The position numbers and the translations under genes are program-made. A stretch of 64,000 bases of DNA, from NCBI GenBank assembly GCA_032433765.1, contig JAVIAB010000124.1, positions 95,084,438 through 95,148,437 of the forward strand, given 5' to 3'. Shown piece by piece: positions 10,700-22,767 of this stretch (the stretch's first letter is position 1; the number at the start of each line of letters is the position of its first letter). The notes beneath the pieces were generated by a model. It made no database searches and was not told where the DNA came from. It saw nothing but the letters and a program-made list of their open reading frames with translations. The stretch comes from Megaustenia siamemsis. Lineage: Eukaryota; Mollusca; Gastropoda; Stylommatophora; Ariophantidae.

Positions 10700-12338
10700 C
10701 TGATGATAGAAAGTTAAATAAAAAATAAATCGTATTAGGAAATGAATACAATCATTAATTTCACAAACTAAGTAAACAATCTCTTCCGTGTGCACAATCA
10801 TTATTTCCTGTTTTTGTTAGGTACAATGCCACGGCGGTTTGGAGTCTTTCTGCCCATGAGCTTTTCCACTTAACTCTTACACGCAAGATGATTTAGTCAT
10901 CATTGTGTATTTTCAAACTTTGTTTTTGTCTTGCAAATTGTGTCTATTTTTTTTGGCGAGAGACGATCTGTTCTACCTCAAATCTAGTCTTGCAGGGTAT
11001 ATTGGACTCCAAATGCCACTGATAAATAAAAGTGAAATTCACATTTTTATAACGCCCTCTTAGCGCCCTCACAAAGGTGGGTAAGGAAGAGAAGAAACCA
11101 CAGAAAGAATGACAACATCGTGTTTGCTGCTGACAACATCTCGTTCTCTAATTGTTATCGTTATTTGGTTGAAGTCAGGACTGCTGACTTTTCTTTGCAT
11201 GTTCAGTCACTCGGTGGATATATTTGTGTATGTAAATAATTACAAATATTATAAGTGAGAGGACATTACACGAATAAGAACTTTTCTAATTGAGAGAGAG
11301 AGAGAGAGGGATTGTATTACCATCTAAAACAATTGTATAATTCTTTCGTTTTCCCTATAGAGTCTGAAAACACCCGATTTAGAGTATTCGCGTTGAGGTG
11401 TTCAATAGACGTAACTTGATGAAACGAATCATTGAACAACATCGAGTAGTCCAAATGTAAAGTGTTTCCCTATTTGTCTGTCTGATGTCTTACTTCCCTT
11501 GGTAGTCTTGCTGTTGTTAACACATTGAGCGGGTCATAATCTTTCCCTGTTGTTTGTCTGTCTGACTACATTTGGTCGTCTTACTGTTGTTGACAAAATG
11601 AGCGGTTCTCAACTTTTCCCTGTTGTGTGTTTGTATCACGATTTTTTTTAAACGTTCTCCATGCCACATCTTTTACAACATCAACCCTTAGCACATTAAT
11701 ATTTCTCATCGTCTCCCTTCCTTCACCCTGTAAGATGGGTTTGACCAGCCCGTTAGATCTTATGACATGTCGACACAGCAGTCTCTTATTTCATTATCGA
11801 TGGAAGACCTTCAATGTGCAACCTATAAGTTGCTGTTTTAAAATGTTTCTACTTTGTGATATAATCTTGCTCTCTTTCTCTCTATCTATCTATCTCTCGT
11901 CAGAAAAGGTCTTGCCTCTGCTATGTCGTCTCCCCCATAGCCAGGACGAAGTTTTGCAACCCTCTGCAGGTCATCGTATTGTGCTCCAATGTGTTCTTCT
12001 ATGTGTATGTGTATATGGGAAAGGTTGAACGTAGAAGTTCAACTTAGTTGTTGCACATTTGAATAAAGGTTTTTCGTAGCCTAGGCCTCTCTTCTGCAGT
12101 GGCATTCGCCAAGGTGTGGCTTTTCTAAACAGTAAAGATGTCTCAAAAGGCTGTAGTTAATCCAATAACGTAATTGTCCCGGGCTTGTCAGGCATATATG
12201 AATAGTGATAGAAAGCATTCAAATCATATACTTTGTAATCGATCAATTAATCAGTAGAGTAGTTTCCACGTGTTTAACACAATATAACATGTTTTATTAA
12301 AAAAATATTTTAAAATTGTAATAGATGAATCTTCAAAC
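10700..12338 (-). other. Intron 2 of the complete minus-strand receptor
   Basis: No gene. Contains a short (GA)n at 11285-11308 and blocks that recur in intron 2 of the pseudogene (26620-30189), where the large transposon is the main difference. Confidence 0.7.
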
Positions 12339-12553
12339 CTTTAACGGTGCTTTTATACACAAGCATCTCTCCAACGTGATAAGAGCTGTAATCCAGGCCG
12401 TTATTCGGGTAAACGTTGTGTGAGGCATTGAAGCTGTCAAGTACTGAAACTCTATACTTTCAAATGGAAGATCTGATGTTGTAAATGCGGGATTATAACT
12501 TATGCTTACCCAGATTAGTGTAAATAGACAGCCTATGTCAGAAACTGCTAAAC
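12339..12553 (-). CDS. Class A GPCR, exon 2 of 3 (TM2-TM3)
   Basis: The acceptor TTCCAG and donor AAAG|GTTTGA bound 215 bp, the same length as exon 2 of the other copies. With the G from exon 1 it encodes GLAVSDIG (TM2, conserved D2.50), an ECL1 lacking cysteine, and TM3 ending in LERCLCI, where ERC replaces the DRY motif. It joins exon 1 at phase 1 and exon 3 at phase 0 without breaking the frame. Confidence 0.9.
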
Positions 12554-12660
12554 CTGGAATTGAAGAAACATTAATTGTCATGTTTTATGCACGGTTTTTG
12601 TCCTGACAATATTGTAGACAACTCATGGTATATCGCGCACTGTAAGTACTTTCATTTACG

Positions 12661-12679
12661 ACTATCTTCCTCTCTCTCA

Positions 12680-12717
<38 letters not shown>

Positions 12718-12720
12718 TTT
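12661..12720. repeat. (TC)n microsatellite
   Basis: Imperfect TC dinucleotide tract in intron 1 of the minus-strand receptor. Confidence 0.85.
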
Positions 12721-12832
12721 TGAGTCTTGATATAGTGTCTTCCTTTTTGAAATAATTTTCTCAGACTAATATGAAACTACATCACTACTCTTTGTTATGC
12801 TAGATCTATCTTATTCAATTTAACTATTTGGG

Positions 12833-13165
12833 AATAGAGTATACCATAGACAGCAAAGAAGAGTAATGAAAACGTTCTGATAGAGGCCAAAGCAAAAAGA
12901 GAGCTAATTTCCAATATTACGACGAAACAATCGTTATTTGGCCATGAAATCAGAAGAGAACCACTAGAATATATTGTAACAACCGGGAAAATTGAGGGAC
13001 GAAGAGGTAGAGGGAAGCAAAAAGAAAAGAAATCAGACAGCTTATGAGAATGGCTTGGCAGAAGGTCAACAACAGAAATGATAAATAACTGTCGAGATCG
13101 AAAGTTATTGAGGAATATGATCACCTTCGCCAGCAGGCCCGCTACTTGATGATGATGTTGATTAT
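12833..13165 (+). mobile_element. RTE-1 LINE 3' fragment
   Basis: Plus strand resembles the RTE-1 C-terminus from the PWTAKKS-like block to RDMITFASRP, ending in TTGATGATGATG. Inserted in intron 1; frame broken. Confidence 0.8.
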
Positions 13166-13474
13166 GTCTTATTCAAGTAATTTCCGGATATCTTTACTTG
13201 TTTCTTTTTAATTATTGTTTTAATGCGACCCACATTATTAATAGCTTATCAATCTAGTTTACGATGTATTTAATATCAATTACTTATCAACATTTTGTTT
13301 TCAAATTTAAAGTCGTCATTTTCGTTACCCTAGCTTCTTGTACTTTATTTAATCCTACACTCGTTCTGGTGTTGAGAGGATAAATAAATGTCCAGCTCAC
13401 TCTTCTAGTAGCTTCCTCATTGTTATATTGTTGTATGCTTTCTCATACATTGTAACACAATCGTATATGTGCCT

Positions 13475-13583
13475 GTGCCCACGGCTGCCAGGGGAAAATG
13501 GATTAACACGCAAAATTCAGTTCCTAGTCTCTAGGGACTTCGTCAGAGTTGAAAGCTGGCGAATGCAACAACAACAACAACAA
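13475..13583 (+). mobile_element. SINE-E 3' fragment with (CAA)n tail
   Basis: Matches the 3' half of the fuller copy at 32640-32965, sharing ACTTCGTCAG and AGCTGGCGAAT. Here the end is followed by (CAA)n, in the other copy by (TA)n, as expected for retroposon tails. Truncated at its 5' end. Confidence 0.6.
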
Positions 13584-14079
13584 CATATGTGTCTGACTCG
13601 AGCTATGTGCTCATTTCATATTTGTGTATGTCATTTAGGTGTGAAGTTGCAAGGTATTCTCTTCGACTGCACGAGTCATTTATTTATAGTCTGTGAAATA
13701 TGTTTTATTCTGAATTTATTGTACATTCATCTTATTTAATCATTATTATAAAGAATTATATTTTTCGGACCTTTTCGGAGGCAGGATTAATATATAACTT
13801 TATTTAAACTGACAAAAAATGTATATCACACTAACTAGTATCAAGAGCCGATCATGTGTTGCACATTGTTTTATTTACATCTAGAATAGACTAATCCTAT
13901 CAGTGAGCTTCAATATCATCACTAGTGTTTTTCTGTATTTATTATAGTGTTGTTTTTTTAATGTCAGCAATAATATACGTACACATAATAGGAAGCTTCT
14001 TTTATTGTTTACACTTGCACACTTATAACATGGTGATTGGATGCACTTTTCAATGTTGCTCTTTTTCTGGTTTACTCTA

Positions 14080-14160
14080 TCATCCCCATCATCATCATCA
14101 TCCCCATCATCATCATCATTATCATCATTATCATCATCATTATCATCATTACCATTGCCA
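14080..14160. repeat. (CAT)n-type microsatellite
   Basis: CAT/ATC-rich tract that produces Asp-rich and His-rich frames. Same site as 223-275 in copy A. Confidence 0.85.
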
Positions 14161-14757
14161 TGCACCTTGCAATCTGGTGGAGGTGATCATATCTGCTTTT
14201 CAATTGTACTCTTCGTTTTCCCTACATTTTTGTTTTCTCGTTTTCACATGTTCCAGTTAGTCATTTCGTACTTCATGATCAAATAGAAATGTATTATTCT
14301 ATGTATGACCAGTATGTTGAATATTTTACAGCTGACACGTTACCTCGGCTATCCTTGACACTTGGTCAAATGCAATTTTAGAGTTGATCTTGCGTTTACA
14401 ATTAAAAGAAATAACCTGTATGATATTATTTATGTGTTATTTTTTTTATTTATGTACTTTCATCATATTCAGGGTTTTGACATAATGTTGGGCTACAATC
14501 ATACATGATTGTTCAATCTTTAGCGATATTTTTCAGGTCAATGACGTAGTTGTGTAGTTCAGCTTAGTAGAAAGTCGTTTAATGCCCGCTTTTCTGAATC
14601 TTCCACTGTAGATGTGTAGTATCTATTTTCACGTGGGTATTTTATTAAGTAGAGCACACTTGATGCATCTTCACACTTTATACATTCAGATTAATGATGT
14701 ATAATTGCATTCATTTTAGAATTGTAACATACAAATCTCAAATATTATCATATAATC

Positions 14758-15004
14758 ATCATGTGCCATACATATTGGCGCAGGCGATCATGCCCTTCAT
14801 TAATTTTCTGTCCACAGTGTCAACTTTGTTGTTGACTGTTTTCTATGTCATGACACTAAGCGATCTAGTATCTTCTCTCTTTGTCATCCACGATGCTCTT
14901 TCCCTTTCTTTTTTCAGTTGTAACTAAATATTTTAACTGTCCTCTTCTCATGATGTGCTCGTAAAATATTGATTGATTGTTTGTGATGTTTTTAAGAGCT
15001 CCCT
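14758..15004 (-). mobile_element. RTE-2 LINE 3' fragment
   Basis: Equivalent of 1143-1410 in copy A, with the same 3' boundary (GTGCCATACATATTGGCGCAG). Shared by both copies, so older than the duplication. Confidence 0.7.
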
Positions 15005-15073
15005 TTTACTCTAATATGTAATAGTGTAATACTAATATTCTAATACAAAACATCAAACAGTCCTCTAACAGAT

Positions 15074-15120
15074 AAAGAGAGAGAGAGAGAGAGAGAGATA
15101 GAGAGTGAGAGAGAGAGAGT
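15074..15120. repeat. (GA)n microsatellite
   Basis: GA dinucleotide run in intron 1, absent from the matching place in copy A. Confidence 0.85.
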
Positions 15121-15548
15121 ATTACTTTGCTTTGTATTAAAATGTACCCATATTGGTGTGCTATGATTTTTAGCATTTTATCCGAACCTGATTATCGAGG
15201 TCGTTCAGGGTGATCTAGAATGACATCAGAACTACATAACGCTCACATAATACAAGGTCGTGATATATTCTATTACATATTCTGACGTTGATATAGGAAT
15301 GAGAATAAGAAATGAGACAATAACACAATACCAACAATTGTGACCTGCACACATACACAAACAAACACACAGCCGAAAAATTAAATATTAAAAATATCTC
15401 CACACATGGTCAGAAAACATTGTAAGTATATAAAATACATGTCATATTTTGATTTTTTTAAAAAAGATATAGACACTGTCATTGAGTAAGATTAATTGAC
15501 AGCATTAATACAATTATTAGGAGTATCGCATGACAGTAGTTGAAGATA

Positions 15549-16712
15549 CCTAAAGAGCGAGTATTATAAGTTTGTATCCTCATCAACAACTAAAGAGCGA
15601 GAGATAACATCTTGTATCTCATACAACAACTATAAAGCGAGTCATAGAACTTTGTATCCCATTCAACAACTATAAAGCGAGTGATAGAACTTTGCATCCC
15701 CATCAACAAATATAGAGCGAGTGATGGAACTTTGTATCCCATTCAAGAACTATAGAGCGAGTGATGGAACTTTGTATCCCATTCAACAACTATAGAGCGA
15801 GTGATGGAACTTTGTATCCCATTCAACAACTATAGAGCGAGTGATGGAATTTTGTATCCCATTCAACAACTATAGAGCGAGTGATGGAACTTTGTATACC
15901 ATTCAACAACTATAGAGCGAGTGATGGAACTTTGCATCCCCATCAACAACTATAGAGCGAGTGATGGAACGTTGTATCCCATTCAACAACTATAGAGCGA
16001 GTGATAGAAATTTGTATCCCCATCAATAACTATAGAGCGTGTGATAAACTTTTTATCCCCATCAACAACTATAGGGCGAGAGATATAACTTTGTATTTCC
16101 ATCAAGAACTATTGAGCGACAGATAGAACTGTATATCTCCATCAACAATTACAGAGCGAGAGATATAACTTTGTATCCCCATCAACCATTACAGAACGAG
16201 AGATAGAACTTTGTATCTCCATCAAAAACCATAGAGCTAGAAATAGAACTTTGTATCTCCATCAACAACTATAGAGCGAGAGGTAGAACTTTGCATCCCC
16301 ATCAACAACTATAAAGCGAGTGATAGAACTTTGCATCCCCATCAACAACTATAGAGCGAGAGATAGAACTTTGCATCCCCATCAACAACTATAGAGTGTG
16401 TGACAGAACTTTGTATATTCATCAACAACTATAGAGCGAGAGATAGAACTTTGCATCCCCATCAACAACTATAGAGTGTGTTACAGAACTTTGTATATTC
16501 ATCAACAACTATAGAGCGAGAGATAGAACTATGTATCTCCAAAAACATCTAAAGAGCGAGAGATAGAACTTTGCATCCCCATCAACAACTATAGAGCGAG
16601 AAATAGAACTTTGGATCCCCATCAACAACTATAGAGCGTGTGACAGAACTTTGTATATTCATCAACAACTATAGAGCGAGAGAAAGAATTTTGTTCAACA
16701 ACTAAAAAGCGA
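15549..16712. repeat. 40-bp minisatellite, about 29 units
   Basis: Strict 40-bp period; a typical unit is CAACTATAGAGCGAG followed by TGATGGAACTTTG and TATCCCATT. Variants are blocked: left units (about 15700-16000) have GTGATGGAACTTTGTATCCC, right units have GAGATAGAACTTTG. Near 16390-16680 a GTGTGACAGAAC...TATATTC variant is interspersed, suggesting a higher-order repeat. The array lies in intron 1 of the complete minus-strand receptor. A 40-bp unit cannot keep a reading frame, so it is not coding. Confidence 0.97.
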
Positions 16713-17214
16713 GCTAGAAGAACGAAGAAAAGACAGCTTATTCTACAAATGTCCGTACAAACTATTACGTGCCAACTTTGAGGCTTCGGTTCAACTGCTT
16801 TACCATTTTCTTATCCTTGATGACTTTCTCCCGTCAGTCTATACAATCTGCTTTTAAATAGTTTAATTGACTGAATGTTCATTATAATCTTCAACCGGAT
16901 TGGATGGAGTGTTGTTAGTCTGTAGTTTTCAAAATTCTTTAAATATAGTTTTACTCTAGTATATGTTTTATAGTACGAATAGTTTGATTTTGATAATTGT
17001 ATTGATGATTAGAAATTGCCCCATGATATCCCATTGCTCAGAGCGTCGTTGGGGTACCACTGACAGACTTAGTCAAACTTTCCCTATTAGTGTGGATATT
17101 AATCACCATAATTAATGTCTTTCAGATATTTACAAATACAGTTGTTAAATGGAATTTGGCTTGTCGAATTCCATATACCCAGTTGTACAACATTTACGAG
17201 AGTTATAGCGTTTT

Positions 17215-17593
17215 TATTTTTATTGCGTCATCATCACTGCACTCCGAAAGTGTCTATATGTGCTCAGATCACCTCCTCAGCAAGTCTCGCAATTCCCAGC
17301 AATTGAGGACTCCAGTTCTATTTAGGAGAGTGTATATGATAAATTGTTGTGGCGATTCATGATTGCACAAGGAAATTACGACGGTGGTTTTCTGTTGCCT
17401 TCCGTCGGTTTGTTTACGGTTGACCCCGCTAGCCTTTGACTAAAATGTCTCACCCACAAGGCAGTGGGTTGTTTTACTTCGGGGTATCCTCCTTTAGCCT
17501 TTTACTCTACCAAGCTTACCTGCAAGGCAGCAGGGCAGCCACATGTTGTACTGTTTATTGCATACAGTAGCAAGTAAAATTACCTGACCTGAC
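17215..17593. mobile_element. Dispersed repeat G in intron 1
   Basis: The first 70 bp or so (TGCTCAGATCACCTCCTCAGC) match the reverse complement of 63195-63270 and, more weakly, 42925-42975. It ends in a TACCTGACCTGACC tail against an RTE-1 fragment. Absent from copy A. Class unknown; the interval may contain two different elements. Confidence 0.45.
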
Positions 17594-18048
17594 CAGATTT
17601 AGAGTTCTTAAATGTTATGTAGAGCCAGTCTTAGCATATGGATGCGAATCATGGACAATAGAACAACGGACAAGAAAATCACTGGAGTCTGTAGAAATAT
17701 GGTTTTACAGAAGAATGCTGAGAGTACCATGGACAGCTAAGAAGAGTGATGAAGTTGTTCTGAGAGAGGTCAAAGCAAAAAGAGAGATAATTTCCAATAT
17801 TAGGAAGAAATAATCATCATTTTTTGGCCATGTAATGAGAAGAGAACAACTGGAATATATTGTAACAACTGGAAAAATTGAGGGACGAAGAGATAGAGGG
17901 AAGCAAAGAGAAAAAATAACAGACCGCTTAAGAGAATGATTTGGCAGAAGGTCAACAACAGAAATGATAAATAGCTGCAGAGATCGAAAGTTGTCGAGAG
18001 ACATGATCACCTACGCCAGTAGGCCCAGTACTTGATGATGATATGATA
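17594..18048 (+). mobile_element. RTE-1 LINE 3' fragment
   Basis: Translates to the RTE-1 C-terminus with breaks: RVLKCYVEPVL-like, ESWTIEQRT, MLRVPWTAKKS, TTGKIEGRRDRGKQREKI. It ends in a TTGATGATGAT tail. Part of an insertion specific to copy B. Confidence 0.88.
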
Positions 18049-18410
18049 CATTGATAATAACCTTTGCTCCTTTAGTTATGTAATTTATGTACATTGCTAA
18101 TGTAGTTCAAAATAATACGTCGGCATTTGGTAGTTAATACATAGTAAACATATCATGGATAGCCAAAAACATTCAATGATAAGACACTATCAGCGGCCGA
18201 TGAAATTAGAGATTACTTTAAAACATGAGTGAAACGATAGTCTAGATTTGTCGTGCATATGTGGGAAAGGGCGAGTTTTAAAGCTTAGTAACAACAGAAA
18301 AAAAAAATGGTAGAGAGATAGAGGTTAACAAATGGAAAAGATGAGGGATTGTTTAACGGTGTGGTACGGGAAAGATAAACTGTGAAAAAGTTGATACATC
18401 TTACAACATC

Positions 18411-18755
18411 GAGAGGGCCTTTGATGGCCTCGCTAGAAGAGTTGGGAAAACCGCCCTACTGTGCCACCAACGCTCGGACAACCCATGTTCGAATATAGCT
18501 GGAAGCAGTGTGAGTTGTACTCGTGATTGCAAAAAAACATACACCCGCGGGAGACCCAGCCGCTGGCAGAAATGGGTGCCAGGGTATTACTCTGAGAAGG
18601 TAAGGAATGCCACCACGTATCGGGAGTTGCGATGCTTCAAGCGACACTGTCCACGAGTCTCCGAATACTTCTGGATAGGCGACCGAGCACATATGGGTGA
18701 AAACTCGCGTGCTAAGACTCCGATTGAGATCTCGTACTTTACCTTTACGTTACCT
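18411..18755 (+). mobile_element. SINE-like retroposon (family C) with target-site duplication
   Basis: Flanked by TTACAACATC at 18401-18410 and 18756-18765. The head has GATGGCCTCGCTAGA and TGTTCGAAT, which could be decayed Pol III boxes; the tail is a (TTTACC)-type repeat. Absent from copy A near 3120. The 138-codon frame across it is chance. Confidence 0.8.
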
Positions 18756-18978
18756 TTACAACATCTAGTATTACGGAGGATAGTGATGCCCAACATCTCC
18801 CGTCAAGGATCAAGAATAGATGTAGTAAGAACCTACAATTGGTACAGCAATGCACTTAACCCAGGATATAAAAATGCTGCTCCCACAACATATTTCACTG
18901 CCGACGTACATATGTTAAATAGATGAGCAAAGAAACATTAAACGACACAGTTAAATCTTACCACAAGCCATACGTTAC

Positions 18979-19258
18979 CTATAAGGCTGGCATTGACTGG
19001 GTCCTTGAAACCTTGTCTAACAAAACAAATGATATTCATAACGTTCGTTACGATACCGAAAATAGCAAAGATGTTGTAAAGACAAGTTACCACCCACAAA
19101 TAGAATGAAATAACCTCATCACTAATTACTAAACCTATCCTTTCGTCTGAAATAACTGAGACTGAAAAATGTAATATTGGTACGGAAATATTTGAGATGG
19201 AAACATTGTCAATGATTTCTTTTTGATTTAAATAAGTTTGATTTTGCCAAATAACCAT
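18979..19258 (-). CDS. Class A GPCR, exon 1 of 3 (N-terminus and TM1)
   Basis: The ATG at 19258 was chosen because exon 1 of copy A starts at the same codon. The donor is CTTATAG|GTAACG in phase 1. It has sequons N6, N18 and N23, TM1 at about residues 51-80, then RQGFKDPVN. No signal peptide is obvious, as usual for class A receptors. The next family exon downstream on this strand is exon 2 at 12553, giving an intron of about 6.4 kb filled with repeats. Confidence 0.88.
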
Positions 19259-20932
19259 TGCCTGTTTCTACTCTCGATTGGAAAGTACAATTTTAGCAAT
19301 TCGATTATTATGATCTATTGCTACACTTTTAATTCTTTATTCAAACTGCATGATTTTCCTTCTCTACCAAGGAAAGTGTGTTATATCAAGTGGTTTATAT
19401 TTCCCTTTTGTTATTTTAGTTCACGTGTGTAGTTATTATATCAAAGAATTTAAAATATAATATAATTATAGCAAAAATTATCTGCTCATTTTAATTTTCC
19501 TCAGGTCACATTAATTAAAAGGGCACAAATTATTCTAATAACCAAGTGCATAAAGGATATCAGTGCTAACTAAGTTAATTACAGAATGGAAAGATTAGTC
19601 GAAACATTTTATTTTTTTCTGAGACTGGAGAGTCATTTGAATACTAGAAAAGTGCGTAGCGTCACAGATTAATAACTTACAAGTAGGGCACGCTCTTTAT
19701 TGACCAGAAAACTACGACTCTGTCATGAATGATAATAACGAAGTACGATAACATTTAATACTAAATTTAACTTATTACAAGCAATCAATGAGACAGGTAA
19801 TAATTAGTGTCAGTGTTTGATTGTTTGAACGTGATGGTATTTTCTGTGCGGTTATCAAAGTGAGTATTGGATATCAAAAGTAATATATGATGTATCATTT
19901 AGTAGCATAAGATACCAGATAAAAGTTTCATTGTTGTCAGTATTTAATTGCAGCACTCTGGACAAACTCATGGGTGTCCAGTTACCTTCAGCGGTTAATT
20001 AAGTGCATGTACTGAGGATTCTTGAAGTTGACAAGGTGTAAAAGGAATCTGGTTCACCCTGAGTATTTAGCGGGGAAAGCAGATGTATCTACAGTCAACA
20101 CCTTACAGGTACAATCAGTCTGTAAATGCTTCGAGAAATGCTTGAACGGGCAGTAGAATGGATATGACAATGCCCCGACTACAATGAAACGTATTCCGTG
20201 TATAGAATGGAATAGTACCTCGCAGTTAGCACACACACCAAGCGCATTCAAGCACATATTGATTCTGCTTCGTCAAGGTTGCATTCCAAATTGCTACATT
20301 TTCACGACCTTATTCCCGTTGATAGATGTGTTGGCTTTTAAAAGAAACTCATTGAGTTCATGGAAACATCGCCCCTGTGCCTGTCAATCATCCAAAACAA
20401 TAACTTTATATTTTCTTAATAACATGAGAGCTCATGTTGCCTACACGGGTGCAGTATCTTCCTCTTACTGTTCACCCATTTGGTGGACGTTGTTGTGATG
20501 TGTCACTAATTTATAGCAACCCCCGATATATGCTCCTTTCGGCCCGACACATCCGTCTCTGGCATGGGTAGAGTTATAGATTAACATCATTTACGTCGGG
20601 ATAGCGTTCTTTTTGGCTTTCTCATTTGGACTTTCAGCTACCGATAGGTCTTTAACGTGTGCAGAGTCCATACTGGATCTCCTGTTTTTTTTTTCGAGAA
20701 TATTAGACGTTGAATCTCATTACCCAGAGACCACGGGTGGGTAAAGCAACCAAAAATCCACGGATTCGAAGTGACAAATTTCCACCACATCTGGCGGGAT
20801 TCAAACTCATGGCTTTCTTGTCCAGAGGCCGAAAACGTACAACTGGACAGCCATGTCCCCACCGATGCAGCAATTTTTAAAGTGCAGGACATGTTCACCT
20901 TCCATTTTACAAATGAGAGAATTAAATTCTTA
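19259..20932. other. 5' flank of the complete minus-strand receptor
   Basis: Matches copy A 3623-5330. It carries the conserved block at about 20000-20345 with a GAAG|GTAACT donor-like site on the minus strand. No other gene seen. Confidence 0.5.
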
Positions 20933-21523
20933 TAGTTCGTTCAGAAATTCGTGCCCACAGATGTTATAAATTATCTCGGAAACTGTTTGATGAATTCCTG
21001 TAATTCTTTTTCATGAAATTATTTTTTCACCGACTTTAAGATTTTATAACATTTAAGTACAAAGGTAATCTGAATTTTCCACAAATCGTTTACTGTTATA
21101 TAATTTTAGGACAATATCAAACCGTGTGCTCTAAACCTTAGATTTACTTAGATACTGTAAATTATGTTAAAATTTCTAACACATCTCTCAGTGCATTGCG
21201 TCTTACCGGTTACGGTTCAGTGAGTGAGAGAAAGTAGTAAGATTGCGTGGAGAGCACGTGAAATTTGCCTTTGTAAACGGTGAGTTGATTACAACAATTG
21301 TGGGTATTGTAGAATCTTTAAAATTAGGACAGCCAAGAAAATAATATTTTTATTTACCTCAAAGAAGCAAAATTATTTCCTAAATGCATGACGGTAGGGA
21401 AAAAAAATAAGACCTAAGGTCGGTGAAAAAATAAGATTTCAAGAAAAAAGAATTACAGAAATTCATCAAACAGTTTCCGAAATAATTAATAAACTCTGTG
21501 GGCACGAATTTTATAACGAACTC
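20933..21523. mobile_element. MITE with long terminal inverted repeats and TA target duplication
   Basis: The ends are inverted repeats of about 110 bp, sharing AATTCGTGCCCACAGA, CGGAAACTGTTTGATGAATT and TTTTTTCACCGAC. TA flanks both sides (20931-20932 and 21524-21525). Copy A has the uninterrupted site near 5325-5330. The 591-bp body has no ORF, so it is non-autonomous; the TA target fits the Tc1/mariner superfamily. Confidence 0.92.
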
Positions 21524-22763
21524 TAGTTAGGCATGAAGCACTGCTCTAACAAATATAATTAAAATATAGTGGAAACATGTGCATGGCATGGAGACTAAAA
21601 TAGAAACGACACAGATTATCTTTAACAATAGCTAGACTACGAAAACCGACGACATGCTTCATGTACACCCTACTCTATTCTTACAATGATTCACGTCTAT
21701 ATGATTTAGCATTAGTTGCACATTTTGAAGCATTAACTGTATAACTAGTGCAGTAGCAAGAATTTGACACGACAAATCATGAAGCTTCAAAGACAGGATT
21801 AAACTATTGCGTATTCTGGCAATATCGTTATTTGAATGTTAAAGTGGACAGTAATAACACTAAAAAAAATAAAAATACAAGCTAACAAATAATACCACCA
21901 GTTCTTATATACAGATCATATTTCAAATGAGAATGTGCAAAAAATATTATTATAATGTTATTAATTATTAATTATTAATTAAACTATTATATTAATCATG
22001 GTTTTCTGATGTTGATGAATACAACGAGAGTGATTATACACAACACATACATTACAACGCCAAAGTTGAACCATTTTTATTCAAATTTTAATAACTTGAC
22101 TCCAGCTTTGATTACATTACTTAAGTTTATTAATAGCTTTCTAGTTAACTTCACCATCACGTCTGTTTAACTGTCTTGCTCGCATAAATGTTTCTCACAA
22201 AATAGAAATACATACTATGGCCGACTATGAATCTATAAAACTGTATATCATGTGTGGTTTCTTTCACGATGTTTACTACAACTGCTAACGACAGATCAAC
22301 AATCACTTCTATTATCTAGAGGTTGAAAACAAAATATTATTTTTAATTTCACTAATTTGTTTAGACTCCATGTTTAATTACATTGAACCTACATTTTGTA
22401 GACAAACGTATGTTGCGGAACCTCTTAAGATCAGGATGTAATTATGACCGCACATTCTGAATTATCAAGAACCGCAGTCTAGGACGAAATGTCTCTAAGT
22501 GACTGTGGACTCCATGGGCGATGCGTGACCTACCATTTTAATATAATTGATTCCAGCTGTAGTCGCAATGAATTTGAGAAAACCCTTAGCTCACTTTATT
22601 AATTTTATATTTTTCCTCAGTTAAAAATTTTCAGTAATTATGTATTTGCAACCTACAAATAACACAACGATGCAGGAAAAGGGAACAGCGTCCATACACC
22701 CTGACCAGTGTGTATCTGTGCGAAAACTGTGTGGCATGTGTGATATTGCTTAATTAACTATGT
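21524..22763. other. No gene seen; end of copy B
   Basis: AT-rich and colinear with copy A 5331-6590 up to about 22310, then unrelated sequence up to the mariner. Confidence 0.5.
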
Positions 22764-22767
22764 ATAA

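Larger units (their letters stand above)
13960..22310. repeat. Segmental duplication, copy B
   Basis: Counterpart of 99-6590, in the same orientation about 13.9 kb to the right. It is longer because of the minisatellite (15549-16712), a repeat plus RTE-1 insertion (17215-18048), SINE-C (18411-18755) and a MITE (20933-21523). It supplies exon 1 and most of intron 1 of the complete minus-strand receptor. Confidence 0.85.

Noticed and set aside
13881..14165. Asp-rich frame
   Set aside because: Translation of a (CAT)n-type microsatellite.
15549..16712. Regular repeat array resembling a CRISPR locus
   Set aside because: The 40-bp units abut directly with no unique spacers, the host is eukaryotic, and no cas gene is present. 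It is a minisatellite.
18510..18926. 138-codon open frame
   Set aside because: It runs across SINE-C and its flank and is absent from copy A; chance frame in GC-richer repeat DNA.
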